Positions 27,290 through 35,056 of a stretch of DNA of 64,000 nucleotides are shown here, piece after piece (the first letter of the stretch is position 1; the number at the start of each line of letters is the position of its first letter). The stretch is from Lacticaseibacillus suibinensis (lineage in GTDB: Bacteria > Bacillota > Bacilli > Lactobacillales > Lactobacillaceae): the NCBI RefSeq assembly GCF_003946175.1, contig NZ_RHOK01000014.1:1-64000 (forward strand), given 5' to 3'. The position numbers were made by a program, and so were the translations under genes. Below the pieces are notes generated by a model that was not told where the DNA came from, did not search any database, and saw only the letters and a program-made list of their open reading frames with translations.

Positions 27290-28270
27290 ATGAAATTAGG
27301 TATCATTGGGACCAATTGGATTACCCAACAATTCGTCGAAGCCGCCGAAAGTACTGGTGACTATCAGCTCACCGCCATCTACTCGCGGCATGAGGCTACG
27401 GCCGCCGCGTTTGCGGCCAAGACCCATGAGGCGACGCTTTACACCGAGTTGCCAGCATTTTTCGCCAGCGACCTCGACGTGGTGTATATTGCTAGCCCCA
27501 ATGGCCTGCATGCCGAGCAAGCCGCGGCGGCGCTAACCGCTGGCAAGCATGTGATTGTTGAAAAGCCAATGGTGACGCACCCCAGTCAACTGGCTTTGAT
27601 CGAATCCGCGCAAGCCGCACATCCGGAATGCCTGATTTTTGAGGCGGCGCGGCATGTCTATGATTCCAACTTCGCCAAGATCACCGCCCTCGTGCAACAG
27701 CGGCGGGCAACTTTGACTGGGGCGACACTGGTGTATGCCAAATATTCTTCCCGTTATGATGCCTATCTGGCCGGCGAAAATCCCAACATTTTCTCCCCAC
27801 GCTTTGGCGGCGGGGCACTGATGGATTTGGGCGTGTACTCAGTCTATGCGGCGGTGGCTTGGTTCGGGGTGCCGGAGCAAGTTGAGTATCTGCCAAGCAT
27901 GCTGGCCAGCGGGGTCGACGGCGGCGGGGTGGCCCATTTGCACTACACCGATGTCGACGTCAATCTCATACTCGGCAAAAACTACAACACCAGCGCCAGC
28001 AGTGAAATCCATTTTGGCAAAACGACGCTGCAACTCGGGGCCACCGGTAGCCTTGATGAACTAAGGCTGGTTGGCGCGGAAACCGACGACTTGCACGTGG
28101 CGCAACCGGCGAACCCGATGGTGGACGAGGCGCGGTATTTTGCTCACGCCCTGCTAACGCACGATCAGGCCGCTTTTGAGCGGCAATGGCGCCTTGCGAA
28201 GCAGGTTCATCAGGTGCTCGGCGACTTGCGCGGGACCACCACCATCAAATTTGGCAACGACCCGCAATAG
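27290..28270 (+). CDS. Gfo/Idh/MocA-family oxidoreductase
   Basis: A protein of 326 residues. The N-terminal Rossmann fold (KLGIIGTNWITQQFVEAA) binds NAD(P), and VYIASPNGLHAEQAAAALTAGKHVIVEKPM is the family's EKP motif. The C-terminal half is the alpha/beta substrate domain (GGGALMDLGVYSVYAA). The first glycine motif is GTNWI rather than GxGxxG, as in some relatives. It probably oxidises or reduces a sugar or polyol; the substrate cannot be told. AAAGGAAGG precedes ATG 27290. It is followed after 14 bases by the DEAD-box helicase gene. Confidence 0.9.
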   Translation: MKLGIIGTNWITQQFVEAAESTGDYQLTAIYSRHEATAAAFAAKTHEATLYTELPAFFASDLDVVYIASPNGLHAEQAAAALTAGKHVIVEKPMVTHPSQLALIESAQAAHPECLIFEAARHVYDSNFAKITALVQQRRATLTGATLVYAKYSSRYDAYLAGENPNIFSPRFGGGALMDLGVYSVYAAVAWFGVPEQVEYLPSMLASGVDGGGVAHLHYTDVDVNLILGKNYNTSASSEIHFGKTTLQLGATGSLDELRLVGAETDDLHVAQPANPMVDEARYFAHALLTHDQAAFERQWRLAKQVHQVLGDLRGTTTIKFGNDPQ

Positions 28271-28284
28271 GGTAAGGAGAAAAC

Positions 28285-29568
28285 ATGGCAATTGCATCCA
28301 TTTTTCAGCCGTTGTGGCAAGCGGCCGGCTTTACTGAAGAAACACCGATTCAAACGGCGGTTTACCAACCGCTTAAACAAGATCAGTCCGTCGTCGGCCT
28401 GGCTCCCACCGGCTCTGGCAAAACGCTCGCTTTTGGCCTGCCTTTGCTGGAGAAGCTGGTGCCAGATGACGGCCTCCAGCTTCTGATTTTAGCCCCGTCC
28501 CAAGAGCTGGCCATTCAAACCCGTGATGTGCTGCGGCCGTATGCGAAAGCGGCCGGGTTGAATTTGCAAGGGGTGACCGGCTCGGCTAACGTCAAGCGCC
28601 AGCTGGAGGTGCTGAAGCAGCATCCAGAGGTGATTGTGGCGACAGCCGGCCGCCTGCTGGAGCTAGTGGATTCGCGTCGTGTGAGTCTGGCCCGGCTACA
28701 GACACTGGTGATCGATGAGGCCGACGAAATGCTGCGTGAACCAGGTCTGTCCCAGGTGCGCGAATTGGCGCAAGCGGCGCCGGCTGATGTGCAGCTGGGC
28801 TTCTTCTCCGCCACCGATAGCCCCATGTTTCAAGAGTTGGCTAAGTGGTTTGGGCAGGCCGTTGAGCGCGTTGATGTGCGGGCGATTGACCATACCCAAG
28901 GGGCGGTCACGCATTATTTTGTCCAAACTGATAACGCGCACCGCGAAGTCTGGCTCAGGCACTTGGCCCATCTCGACAAGTTCCAGGCGCTGGTGTTCTT
29001 CAATCAAAACGCGGTGATGATGAAGGTGGCGCGCACGCTGAGCCATCAAAGCGTCAAGTTTGCGGTGCTGAACCGCACCGACCGCGCCACCACCCGGGCG
29101 AACGCCTTAAACGCGTTTCGCAAAGGCAAAGTGACCTTGCTGCTGGTGACGGATCTGGCCGGCCGGGGCCTAGATATTCCGCACCTGCCGGCGGTAATCA
29201 ATTACCAGACGCCAACGCGGCCGGAAGCCTACATTCATCGCTCAGGCCGGACCGGCCGGATGGGGGCGGCGGGGATGGTCATCACCCTCGGCGATGATCA
29301 TGACCTGCGTGATTTGCGCCGGCTAGTGCCCCAGTATCAGATTGTCCGGGGCTATTTGAATGACGGTAAAATGAGCACCGAGGCGCCGGTCGAACAGGCC
29401 AAACCAGCCCGCCCAGCCAAGTTGGTGTCGCCAGCGCAACCAAACACGCCGGCAGCGCAGCGCCATGCGCATGCCACTGGCGAAACGGCTGCGCCAGCAC
29501 CCAAGAAAGCCCACAAGAAGAATCGGTTGCGGGATCGGAAGAATAAAGGGAAGCGCAAGGCGAAATAA
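28285..29568 (+). CDS. DEAD-box ATP-dependent RNA helicase
   Basis: A protein of 427 residues. Motifs in order: Q-motif region (TPIQTAVY), APTGSGKT (Walker A), LAPSQELAIQ, TAGRLLELV, VIDEADEML (DEAD), FSATDS, LLLVTDLAGRGLDIP and HRSGRTGRMG. The last 80 residues are a Pro/Ala linker and a strongly basic tail (KKAHKKNRLRDRKNKGKRK) suited to binding RNA. Such helicases act in ribosome assembly or RNA turnover, often in the cold. The short, divergent first domain makes a precise CshA/CshB assignment unsafe. Confidence 0.93.
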   Translation: MAIASIFQPLWQAAGFTEETPIQTAVYQPLKQDQSVVGLAPTGSGKTLAFGLPLLEKLVPDDGLQLLILAPSQELAIQTRDVLRPYAKAAGLNLQGVTGSANVKRQLEVLKQHPEVIVATAGRLLELVDSRRVSLARLQTLVIDEADEMLREPGLSQVRELAQAAPADVQLGFFSATDSPMFQELAKWFGQAVERVDVRAIDHTQGAVTHYFVQTDNAHREVWLRHLAHLDKFQALVFFNQNAVMMKVARTLSHQSVKFAVLNRTDRATTRANALNAFRKGKVTLLLVTDLAGRGLDIPHLPAVINYQTPTRPEAYIHRSGRTGRMGAAGMVITLGDDHDLRDLRRLVPQYQIVRGYLNDGKMSTEAPVEQAKPARPAKLVSPAQPNTPAAQRHAHATGETAAPAPKKAHKKNRLRDRKNKGKRKAK

Positions 29569-29616
29569 GTGGCGCGTTGTCTTTTTATCCGCTCGGTCCC
29601 AGCAACCTGAGCCTGT

Positions 29617-29646
29617 TTGCGATTTCGCTTTCAATATGGCTATAAT
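29617..29646 (+). promoter_or_regulatory. Promoter of the DUF3284 gene
   Basis: TTGCGA (29617-29622) and a consensus TATAAT (29641-29646) are 18 bases apart, ending 47 bases before the start codon. Confidence 0.65.
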
Positions 29647-29693
29647 AGTGTATACAAGTCGGCGGGGGACCGCTAGTTTCGGAGGCTTTTTCC

Positions 29694-30116
29694 ATGAAGG
29701 TTACAGATACAGTTGACGCCCCAGTGGCGTTTTTCTATCAGCGCATTATTGATTCCGTGCTTTATGATATTAACCATGAAAATGGGCAGACGCTGACTCC
29801 AGCGATGTTGCAAGGCTATGAATATCGCAAGTCAATGGGTCCGCGCGGTAGCATTCGCATCAAGATTACTAAGATTGTGCAGAATCAAACCTACGCTTTC
29901 GACTCCTTTGCTGGCCCAGACACGTATCACACGAGGTATGAACTGCGCCCGACTGAAGATGGCCGGACCGAAGTGAGCTATCAAGAAGACGTGGATTACG
30001 CCGAAACGATGAAGAAGCGTAATTCCCAGCTGATGATGATTTTGATTGGCTGGAGCAAGAAACGCCGCATGAAGAAAATGTGGGCACAGATTGCTGCTTC
30101 GCAGGACCAAATTTAA
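29694..30116 (+). CDS. DUF3284 domain protein
   Basis: A protein of 140 residues without signal or membrane segment. MKVTDTVDAPVAFFYQRIIDSVLYDI...YEYRKSMGPRGSIRIKITKIVQNQTYAF...TEVSYQEDVDYAETMKKRN fits DUF3284, a family seen mostly in lactic acid bacteria and likely of the START/SRPBCC-like ligand-binding fold. The function is unknown. The gene is preceded by a strong promoter and followed by tRNA-Arg. Confidence 0.8.
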   Translation: MKVTDTVDAPVAFFYQRIIDSVLYDINHENGQTLTPAMLQGYEYRKSMGPRGSIRIKITKIVQNQTYAFDSFAGPDTYHTRYELRPTEDGRTEVSYQEDVDYAETMKKRNSQLMMILIGWSKKRRMKKMWAQIAASQDQI

Positions 30117-30138
30117 CTTTTCTCCCCGGCAATTTCAT

Positions 30139-30167
30139 TTGCCGATGGTTGATGAATTGGTTAAACT
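30139..30167 (+). promoter_or_regulatory. Promoter of tRNA-Arg
   Basis: TTGCCG (30139-30144) and TAAACT (30162-30167) are 17 bases apart and end 11 bases before the tRNA. Confidence 0.5.
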
Positions 30168-30178
30168 GGTACTTGTCT

Positions 30179-30252
30179 GCAACAATAGCTCATCTGGATA
30201 GAGCAACAGTTTCCTAAACTGTAGGTGGCCGGTTCGAGTCCGGCTTGTTGCA
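30179..30252 (+). tRNA. tRNA-Arg (anticodon CCU)
   Basis: The cloverleaf is complete. Acceptor arms GCAACAA and TTGTTGC pair over 7 bp with discriminator A. The D arm is GCTC/GAGC. The anticodon arm ACAGT/ACTGT holds the loop TTCCTAA, giving anticodon CCT that reads AGG. The T arm GCCGG-TTCGAGT-CCGGC is normal. The CCA end is not encoded. It stands alone. tRNA genes can be integration sites, but no integrase or duplicated 3' end is seen here. Confidence 0.97.
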
Positions 30253-30258
30253 TCGCTT

Positions 30259-30284
30259 GGGGCTGTGACAAATGTCACAGCCCC
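30259..30284. terminator. Stable hairpin downstream of tRNA-Arg
   Basis: GGGGCTGTGAC and GTCACAGCCCC form a perfect 11-bp stem with loop AAAT. There is no strong T tract, so it may end or process the tRNA transcript. The arm TGTCACAGCCCC recurs at about 30419-30430. Confidence 0.5.
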
Positions 30285-30321
30285 TACATTCACTCCGAAT
30301 ATTCCAGCAGAGTTACGTGCC

Positions 30322-30420
30322 AAAAGGCCGGAGCCGAGCAGCTAGCTACGCCATCCACCGAGTCCAAAGTTCGGACTTGGTAGATGGCTAGGCTACCTGT
30401 CGGCTCCAAAACCGCCTTTT
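30322..30420. repeat. Dispersed palindromic element, copy D
   Basis: About 100 bp of nested palindrome: AAAAGGC/GCCTTTT at the outer ends, GAGCCGA/TCGGCTC next, then CTAGCTACG/CTAGGCTAC, CCATC/GATGG and AGTCC/GGACT around the loop. The segment reading GGAGCCGACAGGTAGCCTAGC on the minus strand matches copies B and C, while the inner stem is unique. Confidence 0.65.
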
Positions 30421-30455
30421 GTCACAGCCCCGTTTGTGTTCTAGGAGGTGCAGCC

Positions 30456-31139
30456 ATGATCATCATCCAAACTGCTGGGGCAACGTTATTGCTGTTAGTG
30501 GCAGGGGCGTTGGGCCTTTCATGGCTCAATACCGCCACCATCCAGCACCTAGTCAATGTCCGCGGGAAAAATAGTAGCCAACTATGGCTCACCAAGCCCG
30601 GACTGTGGCTCCATGAGCTGAGCCACGCGTTGCTGGGCCGATTGTTTGGAATGCAGATTGCGGACTTTTCGGTGCATGATAGTCCGCAAGCGAGTTCCGC
30701 GGGCCACGTGACGCTCCGGTTTCGGCAAAAATCTCTGTGGCAGCGCTTCGGCTTGTTTTTCGCCGGCGGGGCGCCGCTGTGGGTCAGTGGTACCCTCGAG
30801 CTCATCACCGCGCGGTATGTGTTCTGGCCGCAGGTGCCGCTCGCTTTGATCAACCAGGCTACCTTCAACCCAGATTGGCGTTGGGCGCTGGCCTGGCTGG
30901 TCGGCGTCTTCTTGATCAATCTCGGGGCCAGTTTATCCGCGGCAGATATCAAAATGATGCTCCGCGGTTTGCCGCTGGCGGCGGTGTTGCTCGTCATCGC
31001 GGCTTTGCTGCTGTGGGCAGTGGCACCAGCCGCATTAACCCACTGGGTGGCCTTAAACTGTTTTCTGGCGCGATTAATCGTGATGCTTGGCGGCATTGCT
31101 TTAAGCACTTGGTTGGTGTGCCGAGTGCTTTATCGCTAA
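30456..31139 (+). CDS. M50-like membrane metallopeptidase
   Basis: A protein of 227 residues with about five membrane segments. LWLHELSHALLGRLFGM in the second quarter has the zinc motif HExxH in a membrane context, as in the M50 site-2-protease group; the partner Asp could be in the C-terminal half (SAADIKMML). It would be an intramembrane protease, but no PDZ domain is present and its substrate is unknown. ATG 30456 has CTAGGAGGTG upstream; the frame runs 24 codons further without support, through repeat D. Confidence 0.7.
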   Translation: MIIIQTAGATLLLLVAGALGLSWLNTATIQHLVNVRGKNSSQLWLTKPGLWLHELSHALLGRLFGMQIADFSVHDSPQASSAGHVTLRFRQKSLWQRFGLFFAGGAPLWVSGTLELITARYVFWPQVPLALINQATFNPDWRWALAWLVGVFLINLGASLSAADIKMMLRGLPLAAVLLVIAALLLWAVAPAALTHWVALNCFLARLIVMLGGIALSTWLVCRVLYR

Positions 31140-31165
31140 CCTTAACCTGATTTGACCACTTGGAC

Positions 31166-31181
31166 CCACTGGTAACAGTGG
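31166..31181 (+). terminator. Small hairpin after the M50-like gene
   Basis: CCACTG (31166-31171) pairs with CAGTGG (31176-31181) and is followed by CTCTTTGTC, a weak terminator at best. Confidence 0.35.
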
Positions 31182-31189
31182 CTCTTTGT

Positions 31190-31222
31190 CATAAGCAAAT
31201 TATTGAAATCATAAGCATATTA
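31190..31222 (+). promoter_or_regulatory. Tandem 13-base direct repeats upstream of glsB-like gene
   Basis: CATAAGCAAATTA (31190-31202) and CATAAGCATATTA (31210-31222) differ by one base and lie exactly 20 bases apart, two helical turns. They sit upstream of a possible -10 TACACT (31247-31252) that has no good -35. This is how activator sites, such as those of response regulators, are commonly arranged. The bound protein is unknown. Confidence 0.5.
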
Positions 31223-31304
31223 ATACTTTTGCCGCGCGGGATTCGATACACTCAAGCTAGGCAGGAAAGTCCTGCCGGCACTTAACGGTGAAAGGAGTGA
31301 GACC

Positions 31305-31574
31305 ATGTTACATTTCATTTGGGTGCTGATTATCGGTGCCGTCATCGGGGCCATTGGCTCGATGATTGTTGGCCGTGATCTCCCTGGGGGCTGGATTGGC
31401 AACCTGATTGGCGGCCTGCTCGGCGCTTGGGTCGGTGGCAATCTGCTCGGCAACTGGGGGCCTAATGTTGCCGGAATGGCCATCATTCCCGCCATCATCG
31501 GCGCCGCGGTGGTGGTTTTCGTCATTTCGTTACTCGTTCGCGTTTTCGGCGGTCGGGGCAAGGCGGCCAGCTAG
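31305..31574 (+). CDS. GlsB/YeaQ/YmgE-family stress membrane protein
   Basis: A protein of 89 residues with three membrane segments and glycine-rich packing motifs: VLIIGAVIGAIGSMIVGRDLPGGWIGNLIGGLLGAWVG is the family pattern. GlsB-type proteins are induced by general stress in enterococci and often lie near asp23-like genes, which are not seen here. AAAGGAGTG lies upstream of the ATG. It may share a message with the next small membrane protein gene, 50 bases downstream. Confidence 0.92.
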   Translation: MLHFIWVLIIGAVIGAIGSMIVGRDLPGGWIGNLIGGLLGAWVGGNLLGNWGPNVAGMAIIPAIIGAAVVVFVISLLVRVFGGRGKAAS

Positions 31575-31624
31575 TCGACTTGTCTGTAGCGTTGATCACC
31601 AGCCGCCGGTGAGGAGGGTTGCTT

Positions 31625-31846
31625 ATGCGCCTCGTGATGCGGATTGGCATCGGGCTGGTCGTGCTGTTAGGCCTAGTTGAAGGTCTGATGCTGATTGCGC
31701 TGATTTGGCCAGTGCCCGGCTTGCGTACCGCGGTCTGGGCGTACTGGCGCCCGCTGCACTGGTTGATGCTTGGTTTGGCCAGTTTTGTGGGCTTGGCCAT
31801 GCTCGGCGGGTGGTTGGCACTGCGCAGGCACCAGGCGCGGCGATAG
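31625..31846 (+). CDS. Small membrane protein after the GlsB gene
   Basis: A protein of 73 residues with two membrane segments (about 5-28 and 46-66) joined by a short Trp-rich loop and ending in RRHQARR, so both ends should be cytoplasmic. The hairpin layout loosely resembles the N-terminal membrane anchor of AmaP, but the rest of AmaP is absent. No family was recognised. ATG 31625 has GAGGAGGG six bases upstream. A terminator follows. Confidence 0.6.
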   Translation: MRLVMRIGIGLVVLLGLVEGLMLIALIWPVPGLRTAVWAYWRPLHWLMLGLASFVGLAMLGGWLALRRHQARR

Positions 31847-31882
31847 CGGCGGCTGGCTGCTTGGCCCACCGGAAGTCCGAAT

Positions 31883-31911
31883 AGATGAGGTTAACGCCTC
31901 ATCTTTTTTTG
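31883..31911 (+). terminator. Terminator after the GlsB operon
   Basis: AGATGAGG and CCTCATCT pair perfectly around TTAACG and are followed by seven T residues. Confidence 0.9.
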
Positions 31912-31984
31912 TGAAAAGATAACGCGAATCAGTCTTGAGGCGGAGGTCGCCAAAGCGACAACCTGTCATAATCGGAACTTGTAC

Positions 31985-32014
31985 TTGGTTGATTGGCAGC
32001 CAAACGCGTATGAT
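31985..32014 (+). promoter_or_regulatory. Promoter of the ABC exporter gene
   Basis: TTGGTT (31985-31990) and TATGAT (32009-32014) are 18 bases apart, ending 34 bases before the chosen GTG start. Confidence 0.5.
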
Positions 32015-32048
32015 GAAATCAACCAATAAAGATGAAGGAAGTGCTCAA

Positions 32049-34382
32049 GTGCTAGAACTTAAACATATCAAGAAATATTATCACGTCGGCGGCACCCTCA
32101 CGAAGGCGCAAGATGATGTTTCTGTGGCTTTTCGTAAGCAGGAATTCGTCGCCATTCTTGGGCCTTCCGGGTCCGGGAAAACGACGATGCTCAACATCAT
32201 CGGTGGCCTGGACCGGTATGATTCCGGCGATCTGGTGATCAAAGGCAAGTCCACCAAAGACTTCAAAGATGCCGACTGGGATGCCTATCGGAATAATTCG
32301 GTGGGGTTCATTTTTCAGTCATATAATCTGATTTCCCATTTGTCCATTATGGAAAATGTGGAGATGGGGATGACCTTATCTGGCGTGCCCGCTGCTGAGA
32401 AGCAAAAACGCGCCGAAAACGCGTTGATTCGTGTTGGGCTCAAGGACCACATGCACAAACAGCCAAGCCAGCTCTCTGGTGGTCAGATGCAGCGGGTGGC
32501 GATTGCCCGGGCAATCGCCAATGACCCAGAAATCCTGCTGGCTGATGAACCGACCGGCGCACTGGATTCCCAGACCTCCGAAGAAATCATGCAACTGATC
32601 AAGGAGCTCTCCAAGGAGCGCTTGGTGATCATGGTGACGCATAACCCCGAGCTAGCGCATAAATACGCTGACCGGGTGATTGAATTTGCCGATGGACAAA
32701 TTAAGCACGACTCCAATCCCCATGTGGAAAGCGAGAAGCAAGACGGTTTCAAACTTAACCACACCAAGATGAGCTATTGGACGGCCTTAAAGCTCTCCGC
32801 GACTAACATTCGCACTAAAAAAGGCCGTACCTTCCTCACTGTGTTCGCCTCCAGTATCGGGATTATCGGCATCGCGGTGGTACTAGCGTTGTCCAACGGC
32901 TTCCAAAAGCAAATCGACAAGACCCAAAGTGAGGCCATGGCTTCGATGCCGGTCACGATTTCGCAGGTGGGCACTGACACCAACGCAATGATGACGGGGA
33001 CTGAAACCAAGACCTTCTCGAAGTCTTCAACAATCACCGCGGAAAAGAGTGCAGCCGACAAGGCGCAACACACGAACAAGTTGACCCAGAGTTATCTGGA
33101 TTACATCGACAAGATGCCGACCAAAGACGCCCGCAGCATCGCGGTCACTTATGGCACCGGCATGAACTTGGTGCGCAAAGTGGCTGGCAAGTACCAAACC
33201 GTTAGCTTTTCGACCAGCAATCCGGACAGTTCCAGCGTAGATGCCAGTGCCATGATGGCGGCGTCCACTGGTGTTGGCGGCAGTGTCTATCCGGTGAAGC
33301 GTACCAGTAGCGGTAAAACGTTCCTGCAGACGTATTACAAGCTGCTCAGCGGCCGCTACCCGACGAAGGCCACGGATATTGTGCTGGTGGTCGATAAGAA
33401 GAACACCGTTAACATCAATGCGCTGAAGAACCTGGGCTTCTCCGTCAAGGAAGGTCAGAAATTCAACTTCAACGACCTGATCGGCACTTCGGTTCAGTTG
33501 GTGGCGAATGATGATTACTACTCCAAGCTGCCAACCGGAACCTATTTGCCCACGCAAGATTTGAGCAAAGCCGCTGCCTCAAGCAACACCGTAACCTTGC
33601 ACATCGCCGGGATTGTGCGGGTGAAGTCCAAGAACTCCGATGGCTTGCTGGCGTCAGGGATTGCCTACAGCTCCGCTTTAACCAAGCAAGTGCTGGATGA
33701 AAATAAATCCTCGGCGATTGTGGCCGCCCAAAAGCAAAGCACCACCAACATCATGACCGGCCAGCAAATGGATCAAGCGACCCGCACTGCCGTTATGACT
33801 ACGCTGGGCGGCGTGTCCACGCCAACTTCTGTGCAGATTTATCCCACCACCTTTAAGCAAAAAGACAAGGTGCTGGCTTATCTGGATAAGTGGAACAAAG
33901 GCAAGGCCAAGGCGGACAAGGTCATCTACACCGACTTGGCAGGCACGGTCTCTGATATGACTGGTGGTTTGATGGACGCCATTACTTACGTCCTGGTGGC
34001 CTTCGCGGGCATTTCCTTGGTCACTTCGATGATCATGATTGCCATCATCACCTACACCTCAGTCTTGGAACGGACCAAAGAAATTGGGGTGCTCAAAGCC
34101 TTGGGGGCTCGGAAGAAAGACATCACCCGGGTGTTCGATGCCGAAACCTTCATCCTGGGCTTTGGCGCTGGCTTGTTTGGGATTTTCGTCGCTTGGCTGT
34201 TGACGTTCCCGATCAATGCCGTCTTGGCTAATGTCACTGGCTTGAGCGGCGTGGCGGTGCTGAATCCGGTGCACGCCATCATCCTAGTGCTGATTTCCAC
34301 GATTCTGACCCTGCTGGGTGGACATGTTCCTGCCCGGATGGCCGCGAAGAAAGACGCTGCTATCGCATTGCGCGCGGAATAA
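32049..34382 (+). CDS. MacB-type ABC transporter, ATPase fused to permease
   Basis: A protein of 777 residues. Residues 1-225 are an ABC ATPase of the LolD/MacB group: LGPSGSGKTT (Walker A), LSGGQMQRVAIARAIA (signature), ILLADEPTGALD (Walker B) and VTHNPELAHKY. Then comes a first membrane segment (TFLTVFASSIGIIGIAVVLA), a large extracytoplasmic domain of about 370 residues, and an FtsX-type block of three membrane segments at the C-terminus. Such exporters move peptides or act in envelope stress by mechanotransmission. GTG 32049 has AAGGAAG seven bases upstream; ATG 32010 is an alternative. No two-component system is adjacent. Confidence 0.93.
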   Translation: MLELKHIKKYYHVGGTLTKAQDDVSVAFRKQEFVAILGPSGSGKTTMLNIIGGLDRYDSGDLVIKGKSTKDFKDADWDAYRNNSVGFIFQSYNLISHLSIMENVEMGMTLSGVPAAEKQKRAENALIRVGLKDHMHKQPSQLSGGQMQRVAIARAIANDPEILLADEPTGALDSQTSEEIMQLIKELSKERLVIMVTHNPELAHKYADRVIEFADGQIKHDSNPHVESEKQDGFKLNHTKMSYWTALKLSATNIRTKKGRTFLTVFASSIGIIGIAVVLALSNGFQKQIDKTQSEAMASMPVTISQVGTDTNAMMTGTETKTFSKSSTITAEKSAADKAQHTNKLTQSYLDYIDKMPTKDARSIAVTYGTGMNLVRKVAGKYQTVSFSTSNPDSSSVDASAMMAASTGVGGSVYPVKRTSSGKTFLQTYYKLLSGRYPTKATDIVLVVDKKNTVNINALKNLGFSVKEGQKFNFNDLIGTSVQLVANDDYYSKLPTGTYLPTQDLSKAAASSNTVTLHIAGIVRVKSKNSDGLLASGIAYSSALTKQVLDENKSSAIVAAQKQSTTNIMTGQQMDQATRTAVMTTLGGVSTPTSVQIYPTTFKQKDKVLAYLDKWNKGKAKADKVIYTDLAGTVSDMTGGLMDAITYVLVAFAGISLVTSMIMIAIITYTSVLERTKEIGVLKALGARKKDITRVFDAETFILGFGAGLFGIFVAWLLTFPINAVLANVTGLSGVAVLNPVHAIILVLISTILTLLGGHVPARMAAKKDAAIALRAE

Positions 34383-34399
34383 CCTATTACAATCACCTT

Positions 34400-34443
34400 G
34401 GCCTCATGGCTTGCGGTTTCACCGCAAGCCATGAGGCCTTTTT
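34400..34443 (+). terminator. Strong terminator of the ABC exporter gene
   Basis: An 18-bp perfect stem, GGCCTCATGGCTTGCGGT against its complement, has loop TTC and is followed by T residues. Confidence 0.95.
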
Positions 34444-34474
34444 GAGGCAGCCGAAAAAAGTTTGGTTCGTCGCC

Positions 34475-34530
34475 TTGACCTGAAACGCGTCCCACAGCTT
34501 ACACTCACCTTGTTGAATAGAAGCGATTCA
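34475..34530 (+). promoter_or_regulatory. Promoter and possible LacI-type operator
   Basis: TTGACC (34475-34480) with a weak -10 near 34499 (TTACAC) may drive the EIIA-like gene. TGAATAGAAGCGATTCA (34514-34530) is an imperfect palindrome (TGAAT/ATTCA) just downstream, the size of a LacI-family operator. The LacI-type gene at 35057 is the obvious candidate binder; this is inference. Confidence 0.4.
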
Positions 34531-34573
34531 AACCGCGGTGAGTCGCCGGGGTGAACTGAAAGGGGTATGCAAT

Positions 34574-35011
34574 ATGCTAAACACGATGGTACGACAACCA
34601 CTCATTGCACTGAAGCTGACCGCACCTTCTGAATTGTCCGCTTTGCGGCAAAGCGCTGAGGCCTTGGCGCGGCGCTTCAATTTGAATGTAACCGGTGTGC
34701 ATGCGAGTTTGCTGGCGAGTGAAGTGAAAGGGGCTCACTTTGTCGCAGCCGAGACCGCTTTGATTTTTGCCAGTGGTCAAAACATCGCCACGCCGCAGGT
34801 GGTGGGCTTGAATTTGAGTCAACCAGTGCGGTGGGGCGAAACGGGCAGCGGCCAAGCGATTTCGCACTTGTTGGCTTTGCTCATTCCCAACGATTATGGA
34901 TCCGAGGTGGCTGAAAACTTGTTGGCCCAGGTGGCTAAGCGCGCACGAACGGCGGCATGGCCGTTGACCAGCGCCGCCGCGCACAAGTATGTCCAGACCG
35001 TGCTCAACTAG
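34574..35011 (+). CDS. PTS EIIA-like protein without an obvious phospho-histidine
   Basis: A soluble protein of 145 residues. The second half, QVVGLNLSQPVRWGETGSGQAISHLLALLIPND, recalls the fructose/mannitol-type EIIA fold (PV.W......V...L.IP), and the first half has matching helices. The GIAIPH motif with the phosphorylated His is not present; the corresponding stretch reads ETALIFASGQ. It may be a regulatory domain rather than a phosphocarrier. ATG 34574 has AAAGGGG upstream. The LacI-type regulator follows 45 bases later. Confidence 0.5.
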   Translation: MLNTMVRQPLIALKLTAPSELSALRQSAEALARRFNLNVTGVHASLLASEVKGAHFVAAETALIFASGQNIATPQVVGLNLSQPVRWGETGSGQAISHLLALLIPNDYGSEVAENLLAQVAKRARTAAWPLTSAAAHKYVQTVLN

Positions 35012-35056
35012 CGAGGGCTGGCCACTTCGGTTAAACTAAAGGGCGGAGGGATCAAC

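Noticed and set aside
30179-30430. tRNA-Arg as an integration site
   Set aside because: No integrase, no duplicated tRNA 3' end and ordinary genes on both sides.
30384-30455. Upstream extension of the M50-like protein
   Set aside because: It reads through palindromic repeat D; ATG 30456 has an ideal ribosome site.
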